Counted from the stretch's first letter, positions 54,676-64,000 are shown. The stretch is DNA of 64,000 nucleotides from Tranzscheliella williamsii (GCA_023212725.1 JALBYF010000002.1:434001-498000); one strand, 5' to 3'. Notes: a model not told the origin generated them from the letters alone. Translations and numbers: made by a program.

Positions 54676-56490
54676 TTATCGGGTGCGGATGATGCCGGCG
54701 GCGATGAGCTTCTGGATTTTCTCGCGGATGACGGGGCTCTTCATGTGGTCCTGGAGGGCGGCGGGATTTGACTGGGACTGCTGGAGGATAGACTGCATGA
54801 CGGGGTCCTGCATGATCTGAGCGACCTCGGGGTCGCGCATGGCGCGCTGGAGGGTTTCCTCGTCAGACTCGCCGGAGCGCTGCGAGTAGAGCTCGTTCAT
54901 GCACTTTGACTGGAGCTGCTGGATCTCGCGGTGGTTCTTGGGGCCGCCGTCTTGGGCGGCGTCGGCGTCCTCGGCCTTCTGGCAGGCCTCCATGGCCTTG
55001 GTGAATTCCTTCATGGAGAAGAGGACGTTGGCCTTGCGCAGGTAGCCCTTGACAAAGGTGGGGTCGACGCGGATCGCCTCTTCGCAGTCCTTGAGCGCTT
55101 CGGGCAGCGCGGCCAGCTTGGTGTACGCCGAGGCGCGGTTGGTGTAGCCACGCGGGTCCGAGGGGTCGCGCTTGATCGCCTCGCTAAACGCAGCCACCGC
55201 GCCGGGGAAGTCGGCGGCTTTGTACAGCTGGTTGCCACGCGCGCGTTCCTCCTCCGCCTTGGCCGGGTCGATGTACGCCTGTCGGGTCCGCTCCTTGAGC
55301 AGCTTTTCGGCATCGCGCAGCTTGGTCAAGACATCCGGCGTGCGGTGCTCGGTGAGCGACTTCTGATAGTTGTTGATGGCCAGCTCCAGGTTGTCCTGCT
55401 TGCTGTACGCCGAGCCGATGCGGCCATACGCCTTGGCCACCAGCTTGAAGTCGGCGCGCATCGCACGGCCCTCCTCTACCGCCTGCTCACACGCCTTGAT
55501 GCACTCGTCGTACTTGCCCTGCTCAAAGTAGCAGGCGCCGAGGTTGTTCAGGTAGGTAATGTCCTTGAACAGCTCCCACGCCTTCTGGTAGTGAGGGATG
55601 GCAGCGTCAAAGTCTCGCTTGACGTAGCGCTCGTTTCCGAGCTTCTTTTCTGCATCAGCCGCTGCCTTGGCCTTCTTCTCGTCGTCCTCCTCGGCATCAT
55701 CGGTCATTTCGACGTCCTGGGTGTTGCTAGTGCTGCTGGACGCTTGTTGCTGGGTGGACTGAGTAGCCGATGCGGTGGAGGTGGCAGTGGAGTTGTTGCT
55801 CTGGGAGACGGAAGGCTTGGTTTGCTTCTCAATCTCCTCTCGGTTGCCTTCCAGATCGGAGGGCAGTTGGTCGGAGCCTTCGGGCCGCTCGAACGCCTGC
55901 AGGTCGATGCCCATGAGGACGCCCATGACCTGGATCATGCGCGGGTCCTGGAAGGCCATGGCTGCCTGCTTGGGGTCGGCCTGGATCTGCTTGAGCTTGG
56001 CCATGAAGGCGGGGTCGGCGAGGAGGGGGGCGGTCTTGGGGTTAGCAGCGAGCTTGGAGAAGAGCTGCGGGTCGGAGAACATCTGTGCCATGGAACCTTC
56101 GGGGCCGGGAGCGGCTTCGTGTTCGATGGCGCGTTCGACGTCGGCGAGCCCCTTCTTGAGACCAGCGTCCTCGGGCGCTTTCTGGAGGCCCGACTGGAAG
56201 GCGGCTACGGCCTCCTCGAGCCTGCGCGCGCCGTGGAGCGCGGCGCCCTTGCGCCCATACCCCTTGGCAAAAGACGGCTCGGCACTGATGCACGCCTCGG
56301 CATCCTCAAGCGCCTTGGTCCAGTCCTTGAGCCCAGCGTAGCACGCCGAGCGGTTCGAGTAGAGCACGTGCACCGCATCCTGCGGGCCGGTGGCGGCAGC
56401 AATCGCCTCGTTGTAGTTCTGAATGGCACCCTGGTAGTCCTTGGCAGCAAACGCTGCGTTGCCCTTGGCTTTGAGATCAGCGACGGACAT
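54676..56490 (-). CDS. STI1: Sti1/Hop co-chaperone
   Basis: Single exon, 604 aa from the ATG at 56490; the frame extends upstream only to a TTG. Three TPR blocks and two DP domains are in the family order. TPR1 (about 4-110) begins ADLKAKGNAAFAAKDYQGAI. DP1 (about 130-190) is MFSDPQLFSKLAANPKT. After a Ser/Thr/Gln linker come TPR2A (about 280-395, EKKLGNERYVKRDFDAAI) and TPR2B (about 410-525, ARGNQLYKAADFPGA). DP2 (about 545-604) is DPEVAQIMQDPVMQSILQQ. Sti1 bridges Hsp70 and Hsp90 through the EEVD-binding TPRs and helps client transfer. Convergent with ATG26. Confidence 0.95.
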   Translation of the reverse strand: MSVADLKAKGNAAFAAKDYQGAIQNYNEAIAAATGPQDAVHVLYSNRSACYAGLKDWTKALEDAEACISAEPSFAKGYGRKGAALHGARRLEEAVAAFQSGLQKAPEDAGLKKGLADVERAIEHEAAPGPEGSMAQMFSDPQLFSKLAANPKTAPLLADPAFMAKLKQIQADPKQAAMAFQDPRMIQVMGVLMGIDLQAFERPEGSDQLPSDLEGNREEIEKQTKPSVSQSNNSTATSTASATQSTQQQASSSTSNTQDVEMTDDAEEDDEKKAKAAADAEKKLGNERYVKRDFDAAIPHYQKAWELFKDITYLNNLGACYFEQGKYDECIKACEQAVEEGRAMRADFKLVAKAYGRIGSAYSKQDNLELAINNYQKSLTEHRTPDVLTKLRDAEKLLKERTRQAYIDPAKAEEERARGNQLYKAADFPGAVAAFSEAIKRDPSDPRGYTNRASAYTKLAALPEALKDCEEAIRVDPTFVKGYLRKANVLFSMKEFTKAMEACQKAEDADAAQDGGPKNHREIQQLQSKCMNELYSQRSGESDEETLQRAMRDPEVAQIMQDPVMQSILQQSQSNPAALQDHMKSPVIREKIQKLIAAGIIRTR

Positions 56491-57170
56491 ACTGGCGATG
56501 GTGATCCGGGTAAGCGTTGGTCGAGAGGATACGGATGGCAACCACGATGCGGCTGCGCATACGGTGCTCCGAGCGCCTGCTGCTTTTACGTTGACGTCGG
56601 CCCTCCAACACTCACACTCCCACTCACACCTCGTAACTTCAGCGCGGCCCGCGCCAAAAGCGTTTCTGCTTTCTTCTCAAACCCTTTTGACGGCTGAGCC
56701 TTTTGAGACTGTCACTTCCATCTCAAGCCTTCTATGAATTTCTCGCTCTTTCCTCCATACACCGTGCCAAGAACCATGACTTAACATGTCTTCATCCACG
56801 ATCCGATCTTCTGTTAGGTCGTGCGAGAGAGCCATACATCCAACACCTTTGCATCACATGGCCTCGCTGCGTGCGCATCTCCCAACCGCATTACATGCTG
56901 TCTCGTGCGGATGCTTGATCATTTATCTTGTCATATAGTCATACACACGAACACACGGCGGATTTGCTTTGCTTGCGTATGATTGCTTTGCTCGACTCTT
57001 CCAGAGACTGTCGAGAGGGCCGACCCTTACATTCGAGACTCGTACATTGGGGATGGGGGGAAGGAACCCAACAACAGCGTATACCGAAAACTCTAAGCGA
57101 TGCACCCATCCAAAGTGATGGGAGGGGGAAAGGGGACGGGGGAGGAGCAAGCAAGGAAGATGGCCAAGCC
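56491..57170. other. intergenic, STI1 promoter / Kex2-repeat gene 3' flank
   Basis: 680 bp between two minus-strand genes; no gene recognised. A heat-shock-type control of STI1 is likely from the family, but I see no perfect nGAAn array. Confidence 0.5.
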
Positions 57171-59480
57171 TTACTTGGACTTGGTGAACATCTCCCTCAT
57201 TGCAGTGCCGGCGAAGGTGCGGGCGGCCGAGATCAAGGGCGCGTAGTCGGTAGCTCGCTTGATGTGTTTGTTTCGGAACGAAGAGTAGACCTGCTTGGCA
57301 AACTTGGCGCTGGCCTTGATGAGAGGCTTGTAATCGGTCCTGGTGGAAGCTCCGTCTCGTCGGCTGGCAGCAGGCTGGTTGATTCCGCTGTCGACGAGGT
57401 CGCGGAAGGCTTCCCAGACCGGAGTAAAGTTGGGCGCGTCCGACGCGGTCTCAGCGCGCTTCTCGGCGGGGTGCGAGGAGGCGACATCACGAGCGGTGTG
57501 GAAGTGCTTGTTACCGATCTTCTTGATCTCGCTCCAGACGGGCGCGAAGTCGGCACGAGCTTCCAACAGCTGCTCGGAGCGGGCGATGTGGGCGGCCGAG
57601 TCTAGCGACGGGTCGATGTCCCTCTTGAACGCGTCGAGGAGAACCACGCCTGAAGCGACGTCGCCAAGGTCTCGTCGGCCAAGGCCGGAAAGCAATCCGT
57701 TGAGAAGATTGTCGAGCAGGCTGACGTTGACACCACCCGTGTTGTTGCTGGCAGGGCAGTTGCCGCTGCCGATCGCGCCGTCGTCGTCGGCGGCCTGGCG
57801 TGTGAAGAACTCCAGATTGAGCGGCTCAGCTGACTCGCTTCTACGGCCCAGCCCGGAGAGTAGGCCGTTGAGCAAGTTGTTCAGCAGGCTCACATTGATG
57901 CCGCCCGAGTTGCCGCTCGCGTCGCAGTTGTCCGAGCCGATCTCGCCGCTGTCGTCGGTCGCCGCCGCCTGACGCTTGCCGAGATTCATACCATCGGCGT
58001 CGAGCAGGTCTCGCAGGTCAAGCTGGCTCAGCTTGGCCGCACTGCGCGCCGCCTGGCCGTCGCTCTCGGCACTGCCGGTAGCGGCGGCCGCAGGCGATCC
58101 AGTGCTGGTTGCCGTGGCCCGGGCTTTCGAAGCGGTGGCAGTGGCTCCCTTGCTACCAGACGACTGGCTGCTGGAGGACGCAGAGTCGCCGTAGCCCATC
58201 AGAGACATGAGCTGCGAAAGAGCAGTATCAGTGCTGTCGGTAGGGGCGGCCGACTTGGCCGCTGCAGAGGTGCCAGTAGCGGCGGTATCCGCGGCGGCGG
58301 TGTCAGCCGCAGAGGCATCGCCCGAAGCCATGGACTGGATGAGCGAGGGGATCTGCCTGAGCAGCATCTCAATCATGGGCATCACGGATTGCAAGACTTC
58401 GGAGTCTCGCTTTCCGAGCGCCTGCAGGCTTCGTCGAACGGCAATATCACGTCGACCATAGCCGGGGCAGCCAGGTCGGTACATACCGTCGTTCGGGCTG
58501 GGAGGAGGGCAGTCCTGAGGAGGCCACTTGGCCGAGGAGGTAGCAGGAGGGTCGTCCTCGCCTCGGGACGACATGGGAAGAAGCGTGTTGAGGATGGTGT
58601 CGACGATGTCTCGCAAAGACGCAAGCAGACCCTCAACACCCGAGTTCTGTCGCTCCGCAAGGAGGTGTGTGGACCGTTTCTCGTGGACAGAGGCTTCTAC
58701 CGATGTGGCATTTTTGTTCGAGTGATGCTTGCTAGACGAGTCCTTAACAGACATGTCCTTAGCACTCTTGTCTTTGGCACTCTTGTCCTTGTTAGCTTTG
58801 CTCTTGCTGTTCTTGCTCTTGTTTTCAGTGGCCTCGGCATCTTTATTGTCCATAAGACCGTCGACCATGTCTGTGAGGCTGGTTCCGTTCCGGAAGTGGG
58901 AACCGAGCTTGGCGAGCTTCTTCTCGATAGTGGACGCCGTCTTGGAGGAGGAATTGGTCTTAGCATCGGTCGAGTTGGCGCCACCACCGAGGACGTCGGT
59001 GCAGGTGTCGCCGTCGGCGTTACCGAAGAGGGCATCGAGCACGCAGGTCACTTGATGCATAGCGAGCTGGAGCTGCGCCGGGTCGGCGGCCTGGACTTGG
59101 ACCTGACGCCGAGTTGCGCCACCGCCTGAGCCGAGCAGAGTGAGGATCAGATCTCGAAGCGCAGCTACGAGCTGATCCAGCAATCCACGTCGGTGGAGCT
59201 CATAGACCATGGCCAAGTCGCGGGCCTCGGGTTTGTGGTCTCCGAACTTAAGGTCGATGGCACGACGGAGGTGATTGACGGTGTCGATCCCGCGTACCTG
59301 TAGAGGAAGGGCGCTGACGCCACCAGCAATGCTGCGAGCAGCAACCTGTGAGGCGGGCACCGAGCGGAGCATAAGATCCGCACTGGCATCCTGGCCGTTT
59401 CTGATGATAGGGGCTGGCGCAGCGTGGACAGCAGCAGCCGAGAGGGAAAGAGCAACGGTGAGGGCTTGGGTAAAGTACAT
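57171..59480 (-). CDS. secreted precursor with Kex2-type sites and two families of internal peptide repeats
   Basis: Single exon, 769 aa. It starts with a clear signal peptide (residues 1-20, ending AAAVHAAPAP). Many dibasic pairs divide the chain: KR at 502-503, RR at 546-547, RR at 602-603, KR at 619-620, KR at 674-675, RR at 707-708, KR at 741-742, plus earlier ones. Two near-identical units (504-547 and 562-603) each contain IGSxNCxAS, an NVS glycosylation site and the amphipathic NLLNGLLSGLGRR end. The last 130 residues hold four related modules (DFAPVW, NFTPVW, DYKPLI, DYAPLI), three of them separated by dibasic sites. A Lys/Ser/Asp-rich stretch lies near 215-260. It looks like a Kex2-processed repeat precursor, as in fungal repellents, pheromone-like peptides and other secreted peptides. 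No homologue or function recognised. Confidence 0.8.
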   Translation of the reverse strand: MYFTQALTVALSLSAAAVHAAPAPIIRNGQDASADLMLRSVPASQVAARSIAGGVSALPLQVRGIDTVNHLRRAIDLKFGDHKPEARDLAMVYELHRRGLLDQLVAALRDLILTLLGSGGGATRRQVQVQAADPAQLQLAMHQVTCVLDALFGNADGDTCTDVLGGGANSTDAKTNSSSKTASTIEKKLAKLGSHFRNGTSLTDMVDGLMDNKDAEATENKSKNSKSKANKDKSAKDKSAKDMSVKDSSSKHHSNKNATSVEASVHEKRSTHLLAERQNSGVEGLLASLRDIVDTILNTLLPMSSRGEDDPPATSSAKWPPQDCPPPSPNDGMYRPGCPGYGRRDIAVRRSLQALGKRDSEVLQSVMPMIEMLLRQIPSLIQSMASGDASAADTAAADTAATGTSAAAKSAAPTDSTDTALSQLMSLMGYGDSASSSSQSSGSKGATATASKARATATSTGSPAAAATGSAESDGQAARSAAKLSQLDLRDLLDADGMNLGKRQAAATDDSGEIGSDNCDASGNSGGINVSLLNNLLNGLLSGLGRRSESAEPLNLEFFTRQAADDDGAIGSGNCPASNNTGGVNVSLLDNLLNGLLSGLGRRDLGDVASGVVLLDAFKRDIDPSLDSAAHIARSEQLLEARADFAPVWSEIKKIGNKHFHTARDVASSHPAEKRAETASDAPNFTPVWEAFRDLVDSGINQPAASRRDGASTRTDYKPLIKASAKFAKQVYSSFRNKHIKRATDYAPLISAARTFAGTAMREMFTKSK
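57183..57551 (-). repeat. four degenerate D/N-F/Y-x-P-V/L modules at the precursor C-terminus
   Basis: Modules start near residues 644, 684, 716 and 745 (DFAPVW, NFTPVW, DYKPLI, DYAPLI), each followed by an amphipathic helix-like segment of about 15 residues. Dibasic pairs at 674, 707 and 741 fall between them. Confidence 0.7.
57672..57797 (-). repeat. unit 2 of the Cys/LLNGLL repeat in the Kex2-type precursor
   Basis: Residues 562-603. Over the 34 residues from IGS to RR it matches unit 1 at 28 positions; both Cys, NVS and NLLNGLLSGLGRR are kept. Confidence 0.85.
57840..57971 (-). repeat. unit 1 of the Cys/LLNGLL repeat in the Kex2-type precursor
   Basis: Residues 504-547, beginning right after Lys-Arg and ending Gly-Leu-Gly-Arg-Arg. 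One Cys, one NVS sequon. Confidence 0.85.
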
Positions 59481-61949
59481 CGTGTAAATCTAGTTTTCGA
59501 TTGCTGTTGGGAAGGGCTATGATGATGGGATGGGGAAGTGCGATAACAGAGACAAACCCGTTGTCTAGACTAGCTATGGCAATGGGATCAGATCGATAAG
59601 AGAGCTTCCGCAGGAAGTCGTTTGTAGGCAGGTACAAAAGTGAAGACCGTTGGAACGAGGAAGAAGTGAACTGAGGAGATTAAAGAGGGGATCGATTTGA
59701 TCAAAGAATGTGGTTACGGCAATTGAGAACGAGGAGAGATGTGACCGCCAGGGTTCACAAGGAGGAAGGATGGTACGAAGCTGAAGAAGGAGGAAACGGA
59801 AGAGGAGCTCGGGCAAGCAACCAGGAAGCAAAGCAGAGGGAGAAGGATTTGGGGGTAGGGAAAGAAAAGAAGGAAGGGAGAAGCGAGTTGCAAGACCAAC
59901 GGTATTTGTACCCTGAGGTATCCTCAGGCCAGCCGCTCAGAGAAAGAAGAGAGAAGACGAGACGGGCAAGGCTTTCACTAGCGCAGACACATCACTACAC
60001 AGCGCTAGTGCCTCCGACGTTGGTTTGTGGGACGGGTCGTGACCAAAAGGAGAAGGAAAAGGCGACGCCACAGTAGAAAACTAAGTCAACCCGGTGCAAG
60101 CGAGCCGGCAGACAGGCATCAGCGGAGGATTAGACAAGTCGTATGCAAGCGGCAACTGCAGCAGACGAGCTTCGCCGATTGGCTGCGGCGGAAGTACTCT
60201 GCGAATAGCTTGAAGACCAGCCTTTGAATTTTGACAAATCACACCATCTTGGGGGAGCAGTGCCTCTGTTGGCGTATCGCATTTTTGTATCATCAAGTCG
60301 AAGGCATGCTGCAATCGCAGGCGGAAACGTGGTTGCCGGCTTTCCGGAGTCAGAAATAGCCCAGATTAGCGGCGGTGGGATAGTCGAGGTGGTACCGACA
60401 TACATAGGTAGACTTTGCAGATCGAGGTGCCTACGAGTAACGTCTACGAGGGGCGAGCAAGCAGTGTCTGCCAGGCGTGAGCGGACCGTTTCGGTATGCA
60501 GCTCAGAGGGGATACGGCATCATGCATGGTCTCTGGTGACGGCTCGCAGCTGAAGGCAGGCCGCGTTGGTACAGCGTCTGATCTACATCGTTGGACGATA
60601 ATGTGTTGCGAAGCAGAGGAGGTTGAAGCGCGGAGGGACGCATGGCGAGACATATCAATCATGAATGCATCTTTTTTGCAGACTTGGACAGTTTCTCCTG
60701 ACTCTACATTTTGCTCACTCGTCTATCCTGCTAAGCGCCAGATGCCATGGTTGGGGCGATGTTAGATCGACTGTTCCAAACCTCTTCAATCCCCCGGTAA
60801 GGCAACAATTGTGATCGTGATCCGTCATGTACTCAAGTCATCGTGACTGCTTCACAGGGCTACACAGTAACATCATATATTTTCCGCCGACAGAATGCAA
60901 AACTGAACCAGCAGAAGATGGCTTGAGAAGGTAACCCAGTTCGGAAAGTCTGTTGAGTAGCCTCTTGCTATGCGAATACTCACCCCTGTAGCCGTGACTC
61001 CATCTTCCTTGCCACTTGTCACTACGGTACTCAACTTTCCTGCCAGCATCGGATGCCAAGCAATGACCAACTTTATGCCAGTACACCGGCTGAGGATCGA
61101 ATCGACACATAACTACATCCCAGTGTTAGCTGATCCATTCCTCTGACGATATTGCTCCTTCCCTGCTTCCTGCTTGCTGAGGGATGAAGTATCGAAAGTC
61201 CAGCAACGACTCCTAATACGTACGGTAAAGGTGTAAGAGCGGAATACGGAAACGTAGATGAACCACCACCCAAATTAGAGTTGTTAGATGTTCAAAGAGG
61301 CAAATTCGCACGTACTTGTATGTGTTCGTGTCTCTGATTTTATGTGGCGAAGCAGGGGATGGTCATCAGATTACAATATTAATATGTGTACTACGTACTA
61401 CTAGTACTGTTACCAAGGCGACATACTCGCGTCTACGCGTTCAGCTAATTAGTTATATTTGTGCGCAGCATATGCGTGACAAGATCAAATAGAAACGAGA
61501 TGGTTGAGCTACGCGATTCTATTTGGGATTGTGGCCTTCCGAATGCGATTTTATTTATGCGTGCATGTAAAGTGAGCGGATCCTTCTGTGAGGTGCCAGC
61601 CAAACTCGGTATGGTTCCCATCCACCTCGATCCGCTGCCAAGCTTCCGTCCCTGCACTTGACATACGACGGCAGCATATCACCCTGGACCTGATACAGCC
61701 CATCCGTCGCAGCTTCCCTGGGCTTCGCCATCAACTGCCGGTACGACACTTCTCAAAGTTGCTGTTTCACCGCGCATTCTACGGCATCCTGCTCGCATCT
61801 TCTCGACTTGTCCTGAACCAACCCATCTTCGTCCTTCTACCAACTCGCCAAGCGCTACCGCGGATGCAAGCCAATCCGGTGGCTCGGCCAGGTGCATGCT
61901 CTATAGATCAGCCCATCCGATTAGCTCATGAAGCCAGTCACTACGCAAC
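59481..61949. other. 2.5-kb divergent intergenic region
   Basis: Separates the Kex2-repeat gene (-) from the last gene (+). 59640-59960 is purine-rich on this strand (pyrimidine-rich leader for the minus-strand gene). Around 61370-61460 the sequence is AT-rich with clustered palindromes (TACGTA, ACTAGT, AGTACT). A 90-codon minus-strand frame (60838-61110) has no recognised domain. No firm gene. Confidence 0.5.
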
Positions 61950-64000
61950 ATGGTGAATCCTTTTAGGAAGCGTCATCAGAAAAGGCAGCTGCAGCAACCG
62001 CCTGCCGCCACGGCCGTTTCCTCTCATCCCTCCTCCTCTCCCGCTTCGTTTTCTTCTTCACCCTCGGCCCCGCGTTCGCCGGCGATCACCATTTCTGCCA
62101 CGTCTCAAACGCCACTGCAGTCCTCACCGCTTCCAGCGGTTCCGGACAAGCAGAGTCAGAGTCTCGATCATGTGCTTCCTCCCGCTTCAGACTACCGCCA
62201 ATCTCTCATCATGCCGCACCTTACCCGCCGCTTCACGCTTCTCAAGGCTCCAGATGGGTCGCTTGTGTCGCCAGATGCCATGCGCGCTCACCTAAGAGCC
62301 CAAAGAGCACGTGCGAGGGCTGCCACCGCTGCCACTGGTTCCGATCTCGGCCTACAGGCCAACTTCCTTACAGAAGAAGAAGAGAATGCAATTATTGAGC
62401 AGCTCAGGCTACAGGCAAGGGTAGATGCGCGTGACTCCCATCCCGACTCTCCGTCCTACTCTCCTGACGCTTGGCGCAACGGCTATGGCGCCGGTACCGA
62501 CGGCTTTGGCTCTTGGGGTCCACCCGCACTTGGCAGCTCCAACAATCTTTCTATCGTTGCTGAGTCCCTAGGAGACCTCAACTACGAGCCGGACGACCAC
62601 TCGCATTCGGGCCACAGCCCCAGCTCCAGTCGTTCGCCCACCCGCACCCACGGCGGCAGCCTATTCACTGCTCGCAGTGCCGAGCGTGATAACGCCTACC
62701 TTCGCACCATCCAGAGAGATCGGAAAGATGCCGAGCAGATGACATCCTCCGCATCCCTTAGTACTCTAGACCCGCCTCGAGAAGCTGAAGAGGATCAATC
62801 GCCATTAGCCGCACTCGAGCAAGCTCCGTCATCTCCTCAAAACGTTGATCAGCCACAAAGCGCTTTACCTTGGTTGGAGCCGCCTGTCGAAGATGTCATG
62901 CCTGGCGATTTTCAGGCTGCAGAGAAAAGAGTCTCCAGGCATAACGATCCGAGCCATCTTTTCACACCATCCGTTTCTCAGAGCGACTCGACCCAGAGCA
63001 GATCATTATTACCTGTTCCCTCTTCCAAGGTCGGGTCGGATCCACATACAACTCACGATCCTACGCTCCTCACGACCTTGACACCGGAGGCCTTCAAGCG
63101 TGTCAGTACAGCTCTGGATGAGGTCTTTGAACTTCTGGCCTCAGATCGTGCCCCCACACCGCAGATAGGCGTCCACTCTGAGGGTGCTGAACAGACATTG
63201 AGTCGGACGTCTACCGAATCCGGGTCTACGAAGCTCAGGTCTTCCATCGACAGCGATGCCAATTCTTTTGCATCTGCGATGTCGGACATCAACAGGAATG
63301 CAGATGCGCGGGCTCGACCAGAAAACGATGGAGATGGCGACGATGGAGACGAAATTGCACATGATACTGCGGCTGCTCTCGCAAATCTACAACAGGTTCA
63401 CATTGGCGAAGAAGACAGCCGTCTCCCTTACGACTTTCCAAGCGCAAACGGACTACAGGCCCTGGCCACCTCCGATAGCGCAAAAACGATTCATGCTTTG
63501 TCTTCGAACGGCCTAGAGATGCCCAGTATCGCTTCGGGCGAGCCAGCCGGCCTGTTGACAGAACCTTTGTCTTCCCAACACTCCCTGGCTCCAGTGGAAG
63601 ATGCAAATACTCTAACCATGCCGCTTCCATCGAACCGAAGCTCCAGCGCTACTGCTACTGCTACTGCAAATGTTCCAGCCTCCGAAAGGTCACCCTTGCT
63701 TGTAGGCACCGCTGCTCACAACGACGAGAGCAAGGCGCCTCTTTTTGAATCGACCGGGAGTAGCACCATGCGAGATGGTTCTTTGGAAGCAAGCAAAGAC
63801 GACAGCGCGGTTCAACAGTTGCGATCATCAGATATCAGCGACAGGGGCGGTAACAATCGCCGCAGTCCATCAATCACTTACCCGGAGAGTCCAGGTCATA
63901 GCTCGGCGTATCGCACCGAGCCACTGACACAAAGAGATTCACCACACTCTAGTGTGGGCGATGCTGCTTTACAACAATCTGCGACACACAGTCGAAAGTC
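61950..64000 (+). CDS. unrecognised Ser/Pro-rich protein, 3' end outside window
   Basis: The frame opens at an ATG at 61950, 21 bases after an in-frame TGA, and stays open to the last base of the window (683 codons and more). The start is basic (MVNPFRKRHQKRQLQQPP) and is followed by Ser/Pro-rich low complexity. A conserved-looking patch SLIMPHLTRRFTLLKAPDGS (about residues 87-106) precedes a charged helix (EEEENAIIEQLRLQARVDA, about 140-160). The rest is rich in Ser, Asp and Pro with few hydrophobic stretches and an Ala-Thr run (ATATATA) from a CTACTG microsatellite near 63650. No domain recognised; probably a large cytosolic regulatory or scaffold protein whose folded part lies beyond the window. 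Confidence 0.7.
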   Translation, partial: MVNPFRKRHQKRQLQQPPAATAVSSHPSSSPASFSSSPSAPRSPAITISATSQTPLQSSPLPAVPDKQSQSLDHVLPPASDYRQSLIMPHLTRRFTLLKAPDGSLVSPDAMRAHLRAQRARARAATAATGSDLGLQANFLTEEEENAIIEQLRLQARVDARDSHPDSPSYSPDAWRNGYGAGTDGFGSWGPPALGSSNNLSIVAESLGDLNYEPDDHSHSGHSPSSSRSPTRTHGGSLFTARSAERDNAYLRTIQRDRKDAEQMTSSASLSTLDPPREAEEDQSPLAALEQAPSSPQNVDQPQSALPWLEPPVEDVMPGDFQAAEKRVSRHNDPSHLFTPSVSQSDSTQSRSLLPVPSSKVGSDPHTTHDPTLLTTLTPEAFKRVSTALDEVFELLASDRAPTPQIGVHSEGAEQTLSRTSTESGSTKLRSSIDSDANSFASAMSDINRNADARARPENDGDGDDGDEIAHDTAAALANLQQVHIGEEDSRLPYDFPSANGLQALATSDSAKTIHALSSNGLEMPSIASGEPAGLLTEPLSSQHSLAPVEDANTLTMPLPSNRSSSATATATANVPASERSPLLVGTAAHNDESKAPLFESTGSSTMRDGSLEASKDDSAVQQLRSSDISDRGGNNRRSPSITYPESPGHSSAYRTEPLTQRDSPHSSVGDAALQQSATHSRK

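Noticed and set aside
57171..59480. Ribosomal peptide natural-product (dikaritin) precursor
   Set aside because: No UstY-type (DUF3328) oxidase or other tailoring gene nearby, and the units are longer and less identical than in known dikaritin precursors.
60838..61110. 90-codon minus-strand frame with a GTGAGT inside and possible upstream exon
   Set aside because: Tried joining upstream pieces across a GTACGT..GTAG intron; no start codon or recognisable protein resulted.

Overview
The window is nuclear DNA from a basidiomycete fungus, most likely a smut (Ustilaginomycotina; an Ustilago, Sporisorium or Pseudozyma relative). Four things point there. Most genes are long single exons. The few introns are short (58-170 nt) with GT..AG ends and CTGAC or CTAAC branch sites. 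The DNA is GC-rich with compact spacing. The cytoplasmic dynein heavy chain stops after its fourth AAA module, the split-motor arrangement known from Ustilago maydis and also from mushrooms. The low intron density argues for a smut rather than a mushroom. No species can be fixed from the sequence alone.

Layout. 3-1505 (+) is the 3' part of a DHX35-like DEAH helicase. 1557-4700 (-) is a PalB/Rim13 calpain. 5118-7142 (-) is the splicing kinase Prp4. 8253-9941 (+) is a polyubiquitin gene with TATA box and leader intron. 10244-19882 (-) is the split dynein heavy chain. 19.9-23.1 kb has no gene I can support. 23086-24507 (+) is a secreted alpha/beta-hydrolase-like protein that lacks the nucleophile serine. 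25009-25408 (+) is Pet100, 25789-26456 (-) a low-molecular-weight tyrosine phosphatase, 27025-28014 (+) an atypical SDR, 28661-30550 (+) mitochondrial Mdj1 and 32299-36927 (+) a GYF-domain protein. 37088-38677 (-) is an Rpd3-class histone deacetylase, 39438-40142 (+) V-ATPase subunit F, 40421-42331 (-) a membrane alpha/beta hydrolase and 42970-44934 (-) a 14-TM MFS exporter. 46504-47894 (-) is ALA dehydratase, 48299-49117 (-) RNA polymerase III subunit Rpc31, 49963-54495 (+) sterol glucosyltransferase Atg26 and 54676-56490 (-) Sti1/Hop. 57171-59480 (-) is a secreted precursor with Kex2-type repeats. 61950 to the window end (+) is an open, unrecognised Ser-rich protein.

Most of these are unrelated housekeeping genes: splicing, pH signalling, protein turnover and folding, haem synthesis, vacuolar acidification, Pol III transcription and membrane trafficking. 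There is no operon-like or secondary-metabolite cluster. The items most worth a second look are the Kex2-repeat precursor (57171-59480), the split dynein with an arginine in its AAA4 Walker A motif, and three proteins whose family catalytic motifs are eroded (the DHX35-like helicase, the secreted hydrolase and the SDR). Intron-exon structures were read by eye from splice consensus and family reading frames; none was tested against RNA.
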